The notes beneath the pieces were generated by a model, which searched no databases, had not been told where the DNA came from, and worked only from the letters and a program-made list of their open reading frames with translations. This document shows, in pieces, positions 1 to 8,871 of a stretch of 64,000 bases of DNA. Each line of letters begins with the position of its first letter. Positions within the stretch are counted from its first letter, which is position 1. Location: NCBI GenBank assembly GCA_046347635.1, contig JAXMFT010000008.1, positions 62,001-126,000 of the forward strand. The letters run 5' to 3'. The translations under genes were made by a program, and so were the position numbers. The stretch comes from JAGVSZ01 sp019137045 (GTDB lineage: Bacteria > Pseudomonadota > Gammaproteobacteria > Burkholderiales > SG8-39).

Positions 1-13
1 GCTCCCTCTGCCG

Positions 14-1411
14 CTATGCCTGTCGCGCCCCGCGCGCGATCGCCGCGACGATCGGCGCCACCCGCGCGCGCGCCGCCTGCGGCGGCTCCGCGCGCGTCCA
101 GTCGGCGCGATCCTGCGCGCGGCGCGTCGCGTCGAGCCCGAGCTTGGCGATCGCGCCGCCCGTCTTGAGCGGCTCGGACCGGTCGGTGCGCAGCCCTTCG
201 ACGACGACGATGTCGCGCTCCGCGCGCATCCGCGTCGCGACCGCCCAGCGCACCGCGGTCTCGTCCCACGGGTCGACGTCGTCGTCCACCACGGTCACCT
301 GCTTGATCAGGTTGACCATCGGCAGCGCGGCCTCGATGACCTGCCGCGCATCGTGCGCGCCGTGCTCCGGGGCGAGCGTCACGACCGCGGCGAGACGGCC
401 GCACCCGCCCATCGGCACGGCCACCCGCCGCACGGCGGGCACCAAGCGGCGCAGCCGCTCGCGCAGCCCGGCCGCGATCGCGACGCCCCCGATCAGCACG
501 TGCTCCGCGTGGAAGCCGGGCTCGATCACCTGGAAGACCGCATCGCGCCTGCGGGTGATCGCCGTCACCGTCGCGACGTAGCCCGCGCCGTAGCGCTCGT
601 ACATGCCGTGGTACTCGCTCACGGGCCCCTCTTCGACGCGCGTCGCCGTGTCGATCTCGGCCTCGAGGACGATTTCGCAGTGCGCGGGCACCGCGAGATC
701 GCTCGTGCGGCAGCGCGCGACCTCGACCGGACGGCCGAGCAGCGCCCCGGCGACCTCCAGCTCGTCATCCCCGAGATCGAGGTAGAGCGCGGCCGCGACG
801 AGCACGCTCGGATGGTTGCCCAGCGTCACCGCGATCGGCAGGCGCTGGCCGCGCTCACCCGCAGCGCGGGCGAGCACCGCGAGGTGGTGGTTGGGCGCGA
901 TGCCGATCAGCGCACGCGCCCCGCCGAGCGGCTTCAGTCGCGCGAACGAGACGTTTCCGCGCCCCGTCGCGGCGTCCCGGGCCACGATGCAGCCGGCGGT
1001 GATGTAGGGGCCGGTCTCGTGCTCGAAGAACCGCGGGATCGGCAGCGCATCGAGGTCGGGCTTCATCTCCACGTCCTGCACCGGCGCGCGCGCGGCGGGC
1101 GTGGGCGCCAGCGGGCGGGCGATCGCGCCGGCGATTCTCTCCCCGAGCGCCGCGCGGGAGGTCTCCAGTCCGAGGGCGATGCGGTCGATCGAGTTGACCA
1201 CGTTCCCGGCGAGCGGAATTCCCGCCGCATCGGCGGCGGCGAACAGCAGCGCGGGTCCGTCGTCGAGCGCGGCGAGGCAGGCGGAGACGTCGAACCCGGC
1301 CGGGTCGAACGGCGTCGCGATGCGCGCGAGCTCGCCGCGCCGGTCGAGCGCGTGCAGGAAGGCGCGGAACGAGTCGCGCTCGCCGGGATCGAGGGGCGGC
1401 AACGCGCTCAC
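14..1411 (-). CDS. UbiD-family prenylated-FMN decarboxylase
   Basis: A 465-residue UbiD-family protein, expected to (de)carboxylate an aromatic or alpha,beta-unsaturated acid with prenylated FMN. The catalytic framework is visible: N153 and R158 (N-x4-R in GNVSFAR), a His pair at 175-176, and the E261/E266 pair in EGPVSEYHG, matching the Asn/Arg/Glu/Glu set of Fdc1. The GTG start at 1411 was chosen because it overlaps the stop of the upstream M20 gene by 4 bp (GTGA) and puts the normal UbiD N-terminus at residue 1. It is the last gene of a three-gene minus operon with two amidohydrolases. No ubiX-like flavin prenyltransferase is seen in the window. Substrate unknown; the operon suggests a carboxylated product of ring or ureide hydrolysis. 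Confidence 0.85.
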   Translation of the reverse strand: MSALPPLDPGERDSFRAFLHALDRRGELARIATPFDPAGFDVSACLAALDDGPALLFAAADAAGIPLAGNVVNSIDRIALGLETSRAALGERIAGAIARPLAPTPAARAPVQDVEMKPDLDALPIPRFFEHETGPYITAGCIVARDAATGRGNVSFARLKPLGGARALIGIAPNHHLAVLARAAGERGQRLPIAVTLGNHPSVLVAAALYLDLGDDELEVAGALLGRPVEVARCRTSDLAVPAHCEIVLEAEIDTATRVEEGPVSEYHGMYERYGAGYVATVTAITRRRDAVFQVIEPGFHAEHVLIGGVAIAAGLRERLRRLVPAVRRVAVPMGGCGRLAAVVTLAPEHGAHDARQVIEAALPMVNLIKQVTVVDDDVDPWDETAVRWAVATRMRAERDIVVVEGLRTDRSEPLKTGGAIAKLGLDATRRAQDRADWTRAEPPQAARARVAPIVAAIARGARQA

Positions 1412-2691
1412 GCGGCCGTCCCCCCCGCGTCGATCCGGCGGACCGCGTCGAGCAGCACCTCCGCGCCGGCGGCGAGCGCGGCCGGCTCGGCCCACTCCTC
1501 CGGGCAGTGGCTGCGCCCCCCGCGGCAGGGCACGAAGAGCATCGCCATCGGGGCGACGCGGGCGAGGAACGCGGCGTCGTGGCCCGCCCCGGACGCCATC
1601 GCGATGGCGGAGTGGCCGCGCCGCTTCACGCTGGCGTCGAGCACGGCGCGCAGCCCGGCGTCGCATGCCGCCGGCTCGCTGTCCGAGACCACCGCGAAGC
1701 GCGCCACGGTGACGCGCTCGCGCGCCGCGATCCGCTCGACCTCGGTCTTCAGCTCGCGCACGAAAGGGTCCATCAGCGCCCGGCGCTCGCTGCGCGCGTC
1801 GACCACGATGCGCATCGTGCGAGGCACGACGTTGGCGGCGCCCGGAAGCACCTCCGCCACGCCCACCGTGGCCACGAAGTGCCCCTCGCCGAGGACGGCG
1901 AGGGCGCGGGCCCGCTCGCGGACCCACACGATCGCCTCGGCCCCCGCGGCAGCCGCATCCCGGCGCAGCGCCATCGTGGTGGTGCCCGCGTGCGCCGCCT
2001 CGCCGGCGAGCTCGATCTCTATGCGCGCGATGCCGACGATCGCGGTGACCACGCCGAAATCGATGCCGCGCGCCTCGAGCACCGGTCCCTGCTCGATGTG
2101 CAGCTCGAGGAACGCCGCGACGTCGTCGCGCCGGGCTTCCGCGATGCGCGCGACGCGGCCGCCGGCGCGGTCGATGGCCGCGCCCAGCCGGTCGCCGCGC
2201 GGCCCGGAGCGCGCGAGCATGTCGTCGTCCAGCGCGCCGACCATGGCGCGGCTGCCGATGCAGGACACGCCGAAGTCGCTGGGCTCCTCGGCCAGGAAGT
2301 CGACCACTTCGAGCGCGTGCGCGAGGTCGATGCGGCGCTCGCCGAGCGCGCGCGCGACCTCGAGCGCGGCGATGACGCCTGCCGGGCCGTCGAACCGGCC
2401 GCCGTCGGGAACGCTGTCCGAGTGCGAGCCCAGCATGAGAGTGCGCGCGTTTCCCGACCTGCCGCTACGCCGGCCGATCAGGTTGCCGGCGGCGTCCAGG
2501 CGGACCTCCAGCCCGGCCGCGCGCATGCGGGCGGCGAGCCAGGCGCGCCCCTCGGCGTAGTGGCGCGAGAACGAGCGGCGCGTGTAGGGCCGTCCGGGGT
2601 CGGTGAACTGCGCGAGCGCCATCAGGTCGTCCCACAGGCGCGCGCCGTCCACCAGGGGGGCCGCGTCGGCGCGCGCGCCGGCGGCCGTCAT
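1408..2691 (-). CDS. M20-family Zn-dependent amidase (allantoate / N-carbamoyl-amino-acid hydrolase type)
   Basis: A 427-residue member of the M20/hyuC-AllC amidase group, which hydrolyses N-carbamoyl or ureido groups to an amino acid, CO2 and ammonia. Metal ligands are in the expected order: H90 in GSHSDSVPDGG, D101 in RFDGPAG, E135/E136 in AEEPS and H198 in LHIEQGP. Length is normal (410-430). The ATG at 2691 overlaps the stop of the upstream cyclic amidohydrolase by 4 bp (ATGA), and its own stop overlaps the start of the UbiD gene, so the three are translationally coupled. The pairing of a cyclic amidohydrolase with an N-carbamoyl hydrolase is the classical hydantoinase/carbamoylase arrangement. 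Exact substrate cannot be told from sequence. Confidence 0.88.
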   Translation of the reverse strand: MTAAGARADAAPLVDGARLWDDLMALAQFTDPGRPYTRRSFSRHYAEGRAWLAARMRAAGLEVRLDAAGNLIGRRSGRSGNARTLMLGSHSDSVPDGGRFDGPAGVIAALEVARALGERRIDLAHALEVVDFLAEEPSDFGVSCIGSRAMVGALDDDMLARSGPRGDRLGAAIDRAGGRVARIAEARRDDVAAFLELHIEQGPVLEARGIDFGVVTAIVGIARIEIELAGEAAHAGTTTMALRRDAAAAGAEAIVWVRERARALAVLGEGHFVATVGVAEVLPGAANVVPRTMRIVVDARSERRALMDPFVRELKTEVERIAARERVTVARFAVVSDSEPAACDAGLRAVLDASVKRRGHSAIAMASGAGHDAAFLARVAPMAMLFVPCRGGRSHCPEEWAEPAALAAGAEVLLDAVRRIDAGGTAA

Positions 2692-4058
2692 GCGCCGGCT
2701 GCTGCGAGGGTGGGGCGCAAGAACTCGCCCGTACCCGGCGCGGCGAGCACAGCCGCGCCGTCGAAGACGGGCTTGCCGCGCAGGAACGTCGCGACCGGAC
2801 GGTAGCTCAGCTCCATCCCGGCATACGGACTCCAGCCGACCACGCAATGACCGCTCGCCCCCGGGTCGTACCGTCCGGGGCGGTGTCCCATCACGACCAC
2901 GTCGGCGTCGCGGCCCGGTTCCAGGGCGCCCTTGCGATGGCCGATGCGGAACAGGCGCGCCGGATTCGCGGCGAGCACGCGCGGGGCGAGCGTGAGCGGC
3001 AGGCCGCGGTCGATCAGCCCCTTCAGGAGCAGCGGGTAGAGCACCTCGAGACCCGGGGCGCCCGAGGCGTTGCGGAGCATGTTCGGGTCGCGCTTCCGGT
3101 CCTCCGACCAGCTCACGTGGTCGGTGGAGACCACCGTGACGTTGCCCGCGGCCAGGTGACGCCAGAGGCCCTCCCGCTCGGCCTTGCCGCGGATGGGCGG
3201 ATTGACCTTGGCTTTCCCCCCGAGGCGGGCCACGTCCTCCTCCTCGCAGAGCGTCAGATAGTGGATGCAAGCCTCGATGGTCGCGGCGACGCCCTGCTCG
3301 CGGTAGGCGGCGGCGAGCGCGTACCCGCGCGCGAGCGAGCAATGCACGATGTGGGCGGCGCAGCCGGTCGCCGCCGCGAGCTCGTAGACCTCGGCGATCG
3401 CGAGCATCTCGGTGACCGGCGGGCGCGCGAGCCCGTGCGCGCGGAAATCGGTCTGACCCGAGGCCTCGACCCGCCGCGAGAAGGCGCGCACGGACTCGTC
3501 GTTTTCGTTGTGCACGCCTGCGATGAGGCCGGATGGCGCGATCGCGGCAAAAGCGTCGTGCAGGATCGGCGTCGGAATGCGGGGGAAGCGCTCCGGGTGC
3601 GTCTCGAAGGTCGAGAACTTGAACGCCGCCGCACCGGCCCGGAGCATGTCGGGCACGTAGCGCGGACCGTCCGCCGGGCGGATCGTGCCGAACAGCGCGA
3701 AATCCACGCGCGCGTCGCGGCCGGCCGCGTTCGCCTTCTCGGCGAGCCGCTCGCCGGTGCAGATCAGGTTCCCGTCGTCATAGGGCATGTCGACGATGGT
3801 CGTCACGCCGCCGGCCGCCGCCGCCCGCGTGGACCAGTCGAATCCTTCCTGCCCCGCCTGCGAGCACGAGTGCACCTGCGCATCGATCGCGCCGGGAAGC
3901 ACGAGCGCCGACCCGAAGTCGTGGCGCTCGGCTGCGGCCGGGGGCGGGCCCGCGCCGACGCGCTCGACGATGCCCCCGCGAATGGCGACGTAGCCGCCCT
4001 CGATGGCGCGATCGGCCCGCACGACCGTGCCCGTGATCACTGAATCGAAATCGCTCAT
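2688..4058 (-). CDS. Cyclic amidohydrolase (hydantoinase/dihydroorotase/allantoinase superfamily)
   Basis: A 456-residue TIM-barrel amidohydrolase that should open a cyclic ureide or amide ring. Metal-site candidates: D59-A-Q61-V-H63 (first His of the usual D-x-H-x-H is Gln, as in some dihydroorotase-like groups), K147 as candidate carboxylated lysine, H183, H236/H239 and D313 in STDHVSW. The ATG at 4058 is preferred to an upstream in-frame extension because it begins the conserved SVITGTVVRAD beta strand. First gene of the minus operon leading into the M20 amidase and UbiD decarboxylase. It is divergent from the Bug gene at 4501, sharing a 442 bp control region. The Gln substitution makes family transfer of the exact reaction unsafe. 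Confidence 0.82.
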   Translation of the reverse strand: MSDFDSVITGTVVRADRAIEGGYVAIRGGIVERVGAGPPPAAAERHDFGSALVLPGAIDAQVHSCSQAGQEGFDWSTRAAAAGGVTTIVDMPYDDGNLICTGERLAEKANAAGRDARVDFALFGTIRPADGPRYVPDMLRAGAAAFKFSTFETHPERFPRIPTPILHDAFAAIAPSGLIAGVHNENDESVRAFSRRVEASGQTDFRAHGLARPPVTEMLAIAEVYELAAATGCAAHIVHCSLARGYALAAAYREQGVAATIEACIHYLTLCEEEDVARLGGKAKVNPPIRGKAEREGLWRHLAAGNVTVVSTDHVSWSEDRKRDPNMLRNASGAPGLEVLYPLLLKGLIDRGLPLTLAPRVLAANPARLFRIGHRKGALEPGRDADVVVMGHRPGRYDPGASGHCVVGWSPYAGMELSYRPVATFLRGKPVFDGAAVLAAPGTGEFLRPTLAAAGA

Positions 4059-4092
4059 GCGCTCGGAGACAGGGTGACGGGATGGAAGCTGC

Positions 4093-4098
4093 ACTATA
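4093..4098 (-). promoter_or_regulatory. Candidate -10 box (TATAGT) for the amidohydrolase operon
   Basis: TATAGT on the minus strand lies about 35 bp before the amidohydrolase start and stands out as AT-rich in a very GC-rich intergenic region. No good -35 hexamer is seen at 16-18 bp spacing, so an activator may be needed. Weak call. Confidence 0.3.
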
Positions 4099-4276
4099 GC
4101 GCGCGGTGCGGGCGGGAACTCATGCCGATTCGAGGGTAGGCCATAACCGGGGGTTCTCTCTGCGGCGCGTGCAGCGGCGCCGAGCGAGGACACGACGCGC
4201 GTGACTCGCGCCGATGATGGGCTTGCCATCGGTGCAAGTGCGCGTATTCGAGGCGCGCGGCGGGTGCCGACGGAAA

Positions 4277-4292
4277 CGTGATCGCGATCACA
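4277..4292. promoter_or_regulatory. CRP/FNR-type palindrome in the divergent intergenic region 4059-4500
   Basis: The 442 bp between the amidohydrolase and the Bug gene hold no gene I can support. They contain GTGATCGCGATCAC (4278-4291), a perfect 14-bp palindrome which with flanks reads TGTGATCGCGATCACG on the minus strand. That fits the TGTGA-N6-TCACR form of CRP-family sites. A closely similar site, TGTGATTCCGATCACG, precedes the benzoyl-CoA reductase operon at 53153. It lies about 210 bp from either flanking start codon, so it could serve either direction. Confidence 0.45.
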
Positions 4293-4500
4293 GACTCGTT
4301 GGAATGTTGAGGGCCCGTAGAGACGTCGCCGCGCGAGCGAATCGTCCCAATTCTGGGCAGAACCGGCTTACCATTGGCCGCCTCCGGAATAGTCGAGCAG
4401 CGTATTCGATGGGGCTTGCGCTGCTTCCCGGCATGGCGTGGAGGAGGGCGCCGCTTCCATCCCGAAGCTCCCGACATCGCGTACGGACCCCGAGGAGAGC

Positions 4501-5505
4501 ATGACGACGACCGCACTGAACGCTTTCGCGCGTAGCGCCGCACTGATTGGCCTCGCCATCGCGGGCCTCGCGACGCCGCCCATCGCCGCGCACGCGCAGA
4601 CCTATCCGGCCCGGCCGATCACGATCGTGGTCCCCTTCCCGCCGGGGGCGGGCCCGGACCTGCTCGCGCGCGTGCTGAGCGAGAAGCTCGCGCCGAAACT
4701 GGGCGAGCCGCTGGTGGTGGAGAACCGCCCCGGCGCGGGCGGTCTGATCGGCGCGGGGCTCGTGGCCAAGGCGGCGCCGGATGGCCACACGCTGCTGCTC
4801 ACGCCGAGCAACACGATCATGATCGCGCCGCATCTGATGGCCAAGGGGGCCGGCGGCGGCGTCGACGTCCTGAAGGACTTCGCGCCGATCATCCTCCCGG
4901 CCACGACGCCGACGGTGCTCGCGGTCAATCCCCAGCTCGGCGTGAAGTCGACCGCGGAGCTGGTCGCGCTCGCCAGGAAGACGCCCGATCTCGCCTACGC
5001 GAGCAGCGGCAACGGCTCGGCGATGCACATCGCCGGGGAGCTGTTCAAGAGGTCGGCCGACGTGAACATGGTGCACGTGCCCTACAAGGGCGCGCAGCCG
5101 GCGGTCGTCGCGGCGCTCGGCGGCGAGGTGAGGGTGCTGTACATGCCGCTGGGCGGCATCGTGCAGCACATCAGGTCGGGCAAGCTGGTGCCCCTCGGCG
5201 TGGCGGAGAAGTCGCGCACGGGGCTCATGCCCGACCTTCCCACGCTCGGCGAGCAGGGCTACAAGGGCGTCGAAGTCAACGCCTGGTACGGGGTGCTCGC
5301 GCCCGCCGGGACACCGCCCGCCGTGATCGCGAGGCTCAACCAGGAGATCAATGCCGCCCTGCAGGCGGCCGACGTGCGCGAACGCCTGAGCGTCGCCGGC
5401 ATGGACGTCGTCGGCGGCACGCCCGCGACGCTGGCCACCGAGATGCGCGAGGGCTACGAGCGCTACGGAAAGGTGGTGCGCGACTTCGGCATCCGGGCAG
5501 ACTGA
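4501..5505 (+). CDS. Bug/TctC-family periplasmic solute-binding protein
   Basis: A 334-residue tripartite tricarboxylate transporter receptor (Bug family) protein. An N-terminal signal peptide ends near AHAQ (about residue 33), followed by the usual YPARPITIVVPFPPGAGPD beta1-loop and the ENRPGAGG motif. Bug proteins bind carboxylates or amides in the periplasm. The ATG at 4501 has a good ribosome binding site (GAGGAGAG). No TctA/TctB membrane genes are nearby, as is common for the hundreds of orphan Bug genes in Bordetella and relatives. It starts a plus operon with a molybdenum hydroxylase subunit (4 bp gap) and a Pht5-like protein, suggesting that it captures their substrate. Confidence 0.9.
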   Translation: MTTTALNAFARSAALIGLAIAGLATPPIAAHAQTYPARPITIVVPFPPGAGPDLLARVLSEKLAPKLGEPLVVENRPGAGGLIGAGLVAKAAPDGHTLLLTPSNTIMIAPHLMAKGAGGGVDVLKDFAPIILPATTPTVLAVNPQLGVKSTAELVALARKTPDLAYASSGNGSAMHIAGELFKRSADVNMVHVPYKGAQPAVVAALGGEVRVLYMPLGGIVQHIRSGKLVPLGVAEKSRTGLMPDLPTLGEQGYKGVEVNAWYGVLAPAGTPPAVIARLNQEINAALQAADVRERLSVAGMDVVGGTPATLATEMREGYERYGKVVRDFGIRAD

Positions 5506-5509
5506 CCCG

Positions 5510-7795
5510 ATGCGGCGTGAGGACCATCGCCTCCTGACCGGAGCGGGCCGCTACACGGCGGACTGCAACGACGAGGGTCAGGGCCACGCCTGCTTCCTGC
5601 GCGCCGATCGCGCGCACGCGGAGATCGAGAGCCTCGACGTCGCCAGCGCGTGCGCCGCGCCGGGCGTGCTGGCGGTGCTCACCGGCCGCGACGTCGCCGC
5701 GGCCGGCTATCGCGGGCTGCCGGTCGCGCTGCCGATCAAGGACCGCGGCCGCCGTCCGCTCGTCCACCCTCATCGCCCCGCGCTCGCGCAGGGGCGCGTG
5801 CGCTACGTCGGCGAGCCGGTCGCGCTCGTGGTGGCGCAGACGCCGGCGCAGGCCAGGGATGCGGCGGAGCTGATCGAGATCGGATACCGCGATCTGCCCG
5901 CGCTCGCCGCGCGCGATGCCGCGACGCAGCCGGGCGCGCTGGCGATCTGGCCCGAGATGCCCGACAACGTGTGCTTCGAATGGGAAGTGGGCGACGAAGC
6001 CCGGACGCGGGCCGCTATCGCCGGCGCGGCGCACGTGACGCGCCTGCGCGTGGTCAACAACCGCCTGGTCGCCAATCCCATGGAGAACCGCGCGGCGCTC
6101 GCGGCCTACGACCGCGCAGCGGATCGCTACACGCTGCACGTGCCGAGCCAGGGCACGGCCCAGCTCCGCGCGCAGATCGCCGGGGTGCTCGGGATCGAGC
6201 CGGCGCGCCTGCGCGTCCTGACGCACGACGTCGGCGGAGGGTTCGGCGCCCGCACCCCGGTCTATCCCGAGCACTGCGCGCTGCTGCTGGCGGCGAAAAC
6301 CGTCGGCCGCCCGGTGAAATGGGTGTCGACGCGCGCGGAGACCTTTCTCGGGGAGCATCACGGCCGCGACAGCGTGATGGAGGGCGAGCTCGCGCTCGAT
6401 CGCGCGGGCCGGTTCGTCGCGCTGCGCATGCACTTCGCGGCGGCGATGGGCGCGTATCTGTCGGCCGCGGGCGCGCTGATTTCGACCGCGAACGTCGGCC
6501 ACGTCATCGCGGGCGTCTATCGCACCCCGGTGCTCTACGGTCGCATGACCTGCCTGATGACCAACACCCCGCCGACCGGTCCGTACCGCGGGGCGGGCCG
6601 CCCGGAGATGGCCTGCTTCATCGAACGCATCGTCGACGAGGCGGCCCACGAGACGGGCATCGACCGGCTCGAGCTGCGCCGGCGCAACTTCGTCGACGCG
6701 TTTCCCTATCGTGCGCCGAACGGGTTGACGTACGACACGGGCGACTTCGCCGGCATGCTCGACCGCGCGTGCGCGCTGTCGGGCTGGCGCGAGGCGGCGG
6801 CGCGGCGGGCAGATGCGCGGCGACGGGGCCGCCTGCACGGGATCGGGCTGGCGAGCTTCCTGGAGGTGACCGGCGGCAATCCGCGCGAAGGGGCGTCGAT
6901 CCGCTTCGCGCCGGACGCCACCGTGCTCGTCCACTGCGGCACGCAGTCGAACGGCCAGGGGCACGAGACGGTGTTTCCCGCCATCGTCGCCGAGTTTCTG
7001 GGGGTGCCGGTCGAGCGCGTCCGCCTGGTCGAAGGCGATCACGACGTCGCGCTGGTCGGGGGCAGTTCGGTCGGCTCGCGTTCCCTGGTGGCGGCGGGCA
7101 GCGCGCTGAAGCTCGCGGCCGAGGAGGCGATTCGCAAGGGCATCGGGCTCGCTGCGCAGCGGCTCGAGGCGGCGGCGGACGATGTCCGGTTCGAGGCGGG
7201 GCGCTTTCGCATCGCCGGCACGGACCGCTCGATCGGACTGCTCGACCTCGCTGCCGACGTCTCGACGCCCGGCGGTACGGCCCTCGACAGCCTCGGCGAG
7301 CTCGACGTGCCGCCGACCTTCCCCAGCGGCTGCTACGTCGCCGAGGTCGAGATCGATCCGGAAACGGGCGTGCTCGACCTGTGCGCCCTCACCGCGGTCA
7401 ACGACAACGGCGTGGTGAAGGACGGCCAGCTCGTCGAGGGTCAGATCCACGGCGGCATCGCGCAGGCCGTCGGGCAGGCACTGGTCGAGGAGTGCCTGTT
7501 CGATCCGGATAGCGGCCAGCTGCTCACCGGCAGCTTCCTGGACTACGCCATGCCGCGCGCCGATCACCTGCCCGCGATCGCCTGCGAGCCGCATCCGGTG
7601 CCCTGCGCGACCAATCCGCTCGGCGTGAAGGGCGCGGGCGAGTGCGGCGTGGTCGGTGCGCTGCCGGCGGTGATGAACGCGGTCGCCGACGCGCTGCGGC
7701 CGCTCGGAGTCCGCCCGCCCGACACGCCGTTCACCCCGCAGCGGCTGTGGCAAGCGATCCGGGGCGCGCCTCCTACCGGCGAGCGCAACGAATGA
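5510..7795 (+). CDS. Orphan molybdenum hydroxylase large subunit (xanthine dehydrogenase / CO dehydrogenase family)
   Basis: A 761-residue molybdopterin-cytosine-dinucleotide-binding subunit that would hydroxylate an N-heterocycle, aldehyde or aromatic. The a/b-hammerhead domain is at the N-terminus (RREDHRLLTGAGRY onward, about 1-120). The Mo-binding part follows, with THDVGGGFGART near 245, active-site loop GPYRGAGRPE near 363, a Q-loop GTQSNGQGHE near 480 and catalytic Glu E711 in GVKGAGECG. The YRGAGR loop, not YRCSFR, excludes true CO dehydrogenase. The N-terminus begins a few residues later than usual. No 2Fe-2S or FAD subunit gene lies beside it, which is unusual because these normally form a three-gene set. 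It overlaps the next gene by 4 bp (ATGA). Confidence 0.85.
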   Translation: MRREDHRLLTGAGRYTADCNDEGQGHACFLRADRAHAEIESLDVASACAAPGVLAVLTGRDVAAAGYRGLPVALPIKDRGRRPLVHPHRPALAQGRVRYVGEPVALVVAQTPAQARDAAELIEIGYRDLPALAARDAATQPGALAIWPEMPDNVCFEWEVGDEARTRAAIAGAAHVTRLRVVNNRLVANPMENRAALAAYDRAADRYTLHVPSQGTAQLRAQIAGVLGIEPARLRVLTHDVGGGFGARTPVYPEHCALLLAAKTVGRPVKWVSTRAETFLGEHHGRDSVMEGELALDRAGRFVALRMHFAAAMGAYLSAAGALISTANVGHVIAGVYRTPVLYGRMTCLMTNTPPTGPYRGAGRPEMACFIERIVDEAAHETGIDRLELRRRNFVDAFPYRAPNGLTYDTGDFAGMLDRACALSGWREAAARRADARRRGRLHGIGLASFLEVTGGNPREGASIRFAPDATVLVHCGTQSNGQGHETVFPAIVAEFLGVPVERVRLVEGDHDVALVGGSSVGSRSLVAAGSALKLAAEEAIRKGIGLAAQRLEAAADDVRFEAGRFRIAGTDRSIGLLDLAADVSTPGGTALDSLGELDVPPTFPSGCYVAEVEIDPETGVLDLCALTAVNDNGVVKDGQLVEGQIHGGIAQAVGQALVEECLFDPDSGQLLTGSFLDYAMPRADHLPAIACEPHPVPCATNPLGVKGAGECGVVGALPAVMNAVADALRPLGVRPPDTPFTPQRLWQAIRGAPPTGERNE

Positions 7796-8793
7796 CCCTG
7801 AACAAGCTCAACCTCACCTTCGCATGCGGCCCCTACGACCGCATGCAGCCGCTGTACGAGGGCGCGGTCGGGATCGAGGGCGTCGAGATCGTTCCGCGGG
7901 TGATCCAGTTCCCGGTGGAGATCTTCAGCCGCATGCTGAAGAACGACGAGTTCGACATCGCCGAGATGTCGCTCACGCACTGCTACACGCTGAGCGCGCT
8001 TGGCAAGGCGCGCTTCGTCACCCTTCCGGTGTTTCCGTCGCGCATGTTCCGGCACGGCTTCATCTTCGTCAATCGGCGCGCGGGCATCCGCACGCCGAAG
8101 GACCTCGAAGGCCGGCGCATCGGCGTGCAGGGCTATCAGATGACCGCTGCGGTCTGGATCCGCGGCATCCTCGCGCGCGAGTACGGCGTGTCGTTCGAGC
8201 ACGTGCGCTGGCTGGAGGGCGGCGTGAATCAACCCGGCGTCGCCGGCGGCGAGGCGATGGTGCTGCGCCCGGATGCCCCGCTCGCGGTCGAGCACATCGG
8301 CGAAAAGCGCACGCTGAGCGACATGCTCGCCGCGCGCGAGATCGACGCGCTGATCGGGGCCTTCGCGCCGCTGTCGCTGCGCACGAGCCCGGACGTCGTG
8401 CGGCTGTTCCCCGACTTCCATCAGCGCGAGCGCGAGTACTACCGGCGCACCGGCATCCATCCGATCATGCACGCGCTGGTGATGCGCGCGGCGCTGCACG
8501 CCCAGCACCCGCGGCTCGCGCAGAAGGTCTACGAGGCGTGCGTGGCGGCGAAGGACGTGGCGCTGCGGCAGGCCCGCTTCAGCGGCGCCCCGCGCTACAT
8601 GCTGCCGTGGCTCTACGAGCACCTCGACGAGATGGACGAAGTGTTCGGCGACGACCCGTGGCCGTACGGGCTCGCGCGCAATCTCCCGACGCTCCAGGCG
8701 TTCGCGCAGTTGCTCGCCGAGCAGAGGCTGCTGCCGCGCCCGCCGCGGCTCGAGGACGTATTCGTGCCGGTGGGCGAAGGCGGTTCGTCGTAA
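7792..8793 (+). CDS. 4,5-dihydroxyphthalate decarboxylase-like (Pht5/NMT1-fold) protein
   Basis: A 333-residue protein with the periplasmic-binding-protein type 2 fold but no signal peptide, so cytoplasmic. The pattern (NLTFACGPYDRMQPLY start, FDIAEMSLTHCYTL, RFVTLPVFPSRMFRHGFIFVN, WLEGGVNQPG) is that of the 4,5-dihydroxyphthalate decarboxylase group, which removes a carboxylate from a dihydroxylated aromatic diacid. Many relatives are annotated simply as ABC substrate-binding proteins. It is co-transcribed and overlapped (ATGA) with the molybdenum hydroxylase, so hydroxylation followed by decarboxylation of an aromatic acid is a reasonable but unproven reading. Confidence 0.72.
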   Translation: MTLNKLNLTFACGPYDRMQPLYEGAVGIEGVEIVPRVIQFPVEIFSRMLKNDEFDIAEMSLTHCYTLSALGKARFVTLPVFPSRMFRHGFIFVNRRAGIRTPKDLEGRRIGVQGYQMTAAVWIRGILAREYGVSFEHVRWLEGGVNQPGVAGGEAMVLRPDAPLAVEHIGEKRTLSDMLAAREIDALIGAFAPLSLRTSPDVVRLFPDFHQREREYYRRTGIHPIMHALVMRAALHAQHPRLAQKVYEACVAAKDVALRQARFSGAPRYMLPWLYEHLDEMDEVFGDDPWPYGLARNLPTLQAFAQLLAEQRLLPRPPRLEDVFVPVGEGGSS

Positions 8794-8871
8794 GCGGCTG
8801 CAGCAGGCCGGATCATGCGCGGCGCGGCGGGATGCGCCGTGGCGACCGGCGGCAGCCGTACTGACGCACGC

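Noticed and set aside
353..2805. Long plus-strand open readings of 400-700 codons opposite the UbiD and M20 genes
   Set aside because: They are antisense to well-conserved genes and are Arg/Ala/Pro-rich with no recognisable motifs, as expected from third-position GC bias.
4094..4543. Possible small genes in the 4059-4500 intergenic region
   Set aside because: Open readings on both strands lack ribosome sites and homology-like patterns and conflict with regulatory features.
5510..7795. Carbon monoxide dehydrogenase CoxL
   Set aside because: The active-site loop reads YRGAGR instead of the YRCSFR of true CoxL, and coxM/coxS are absent.
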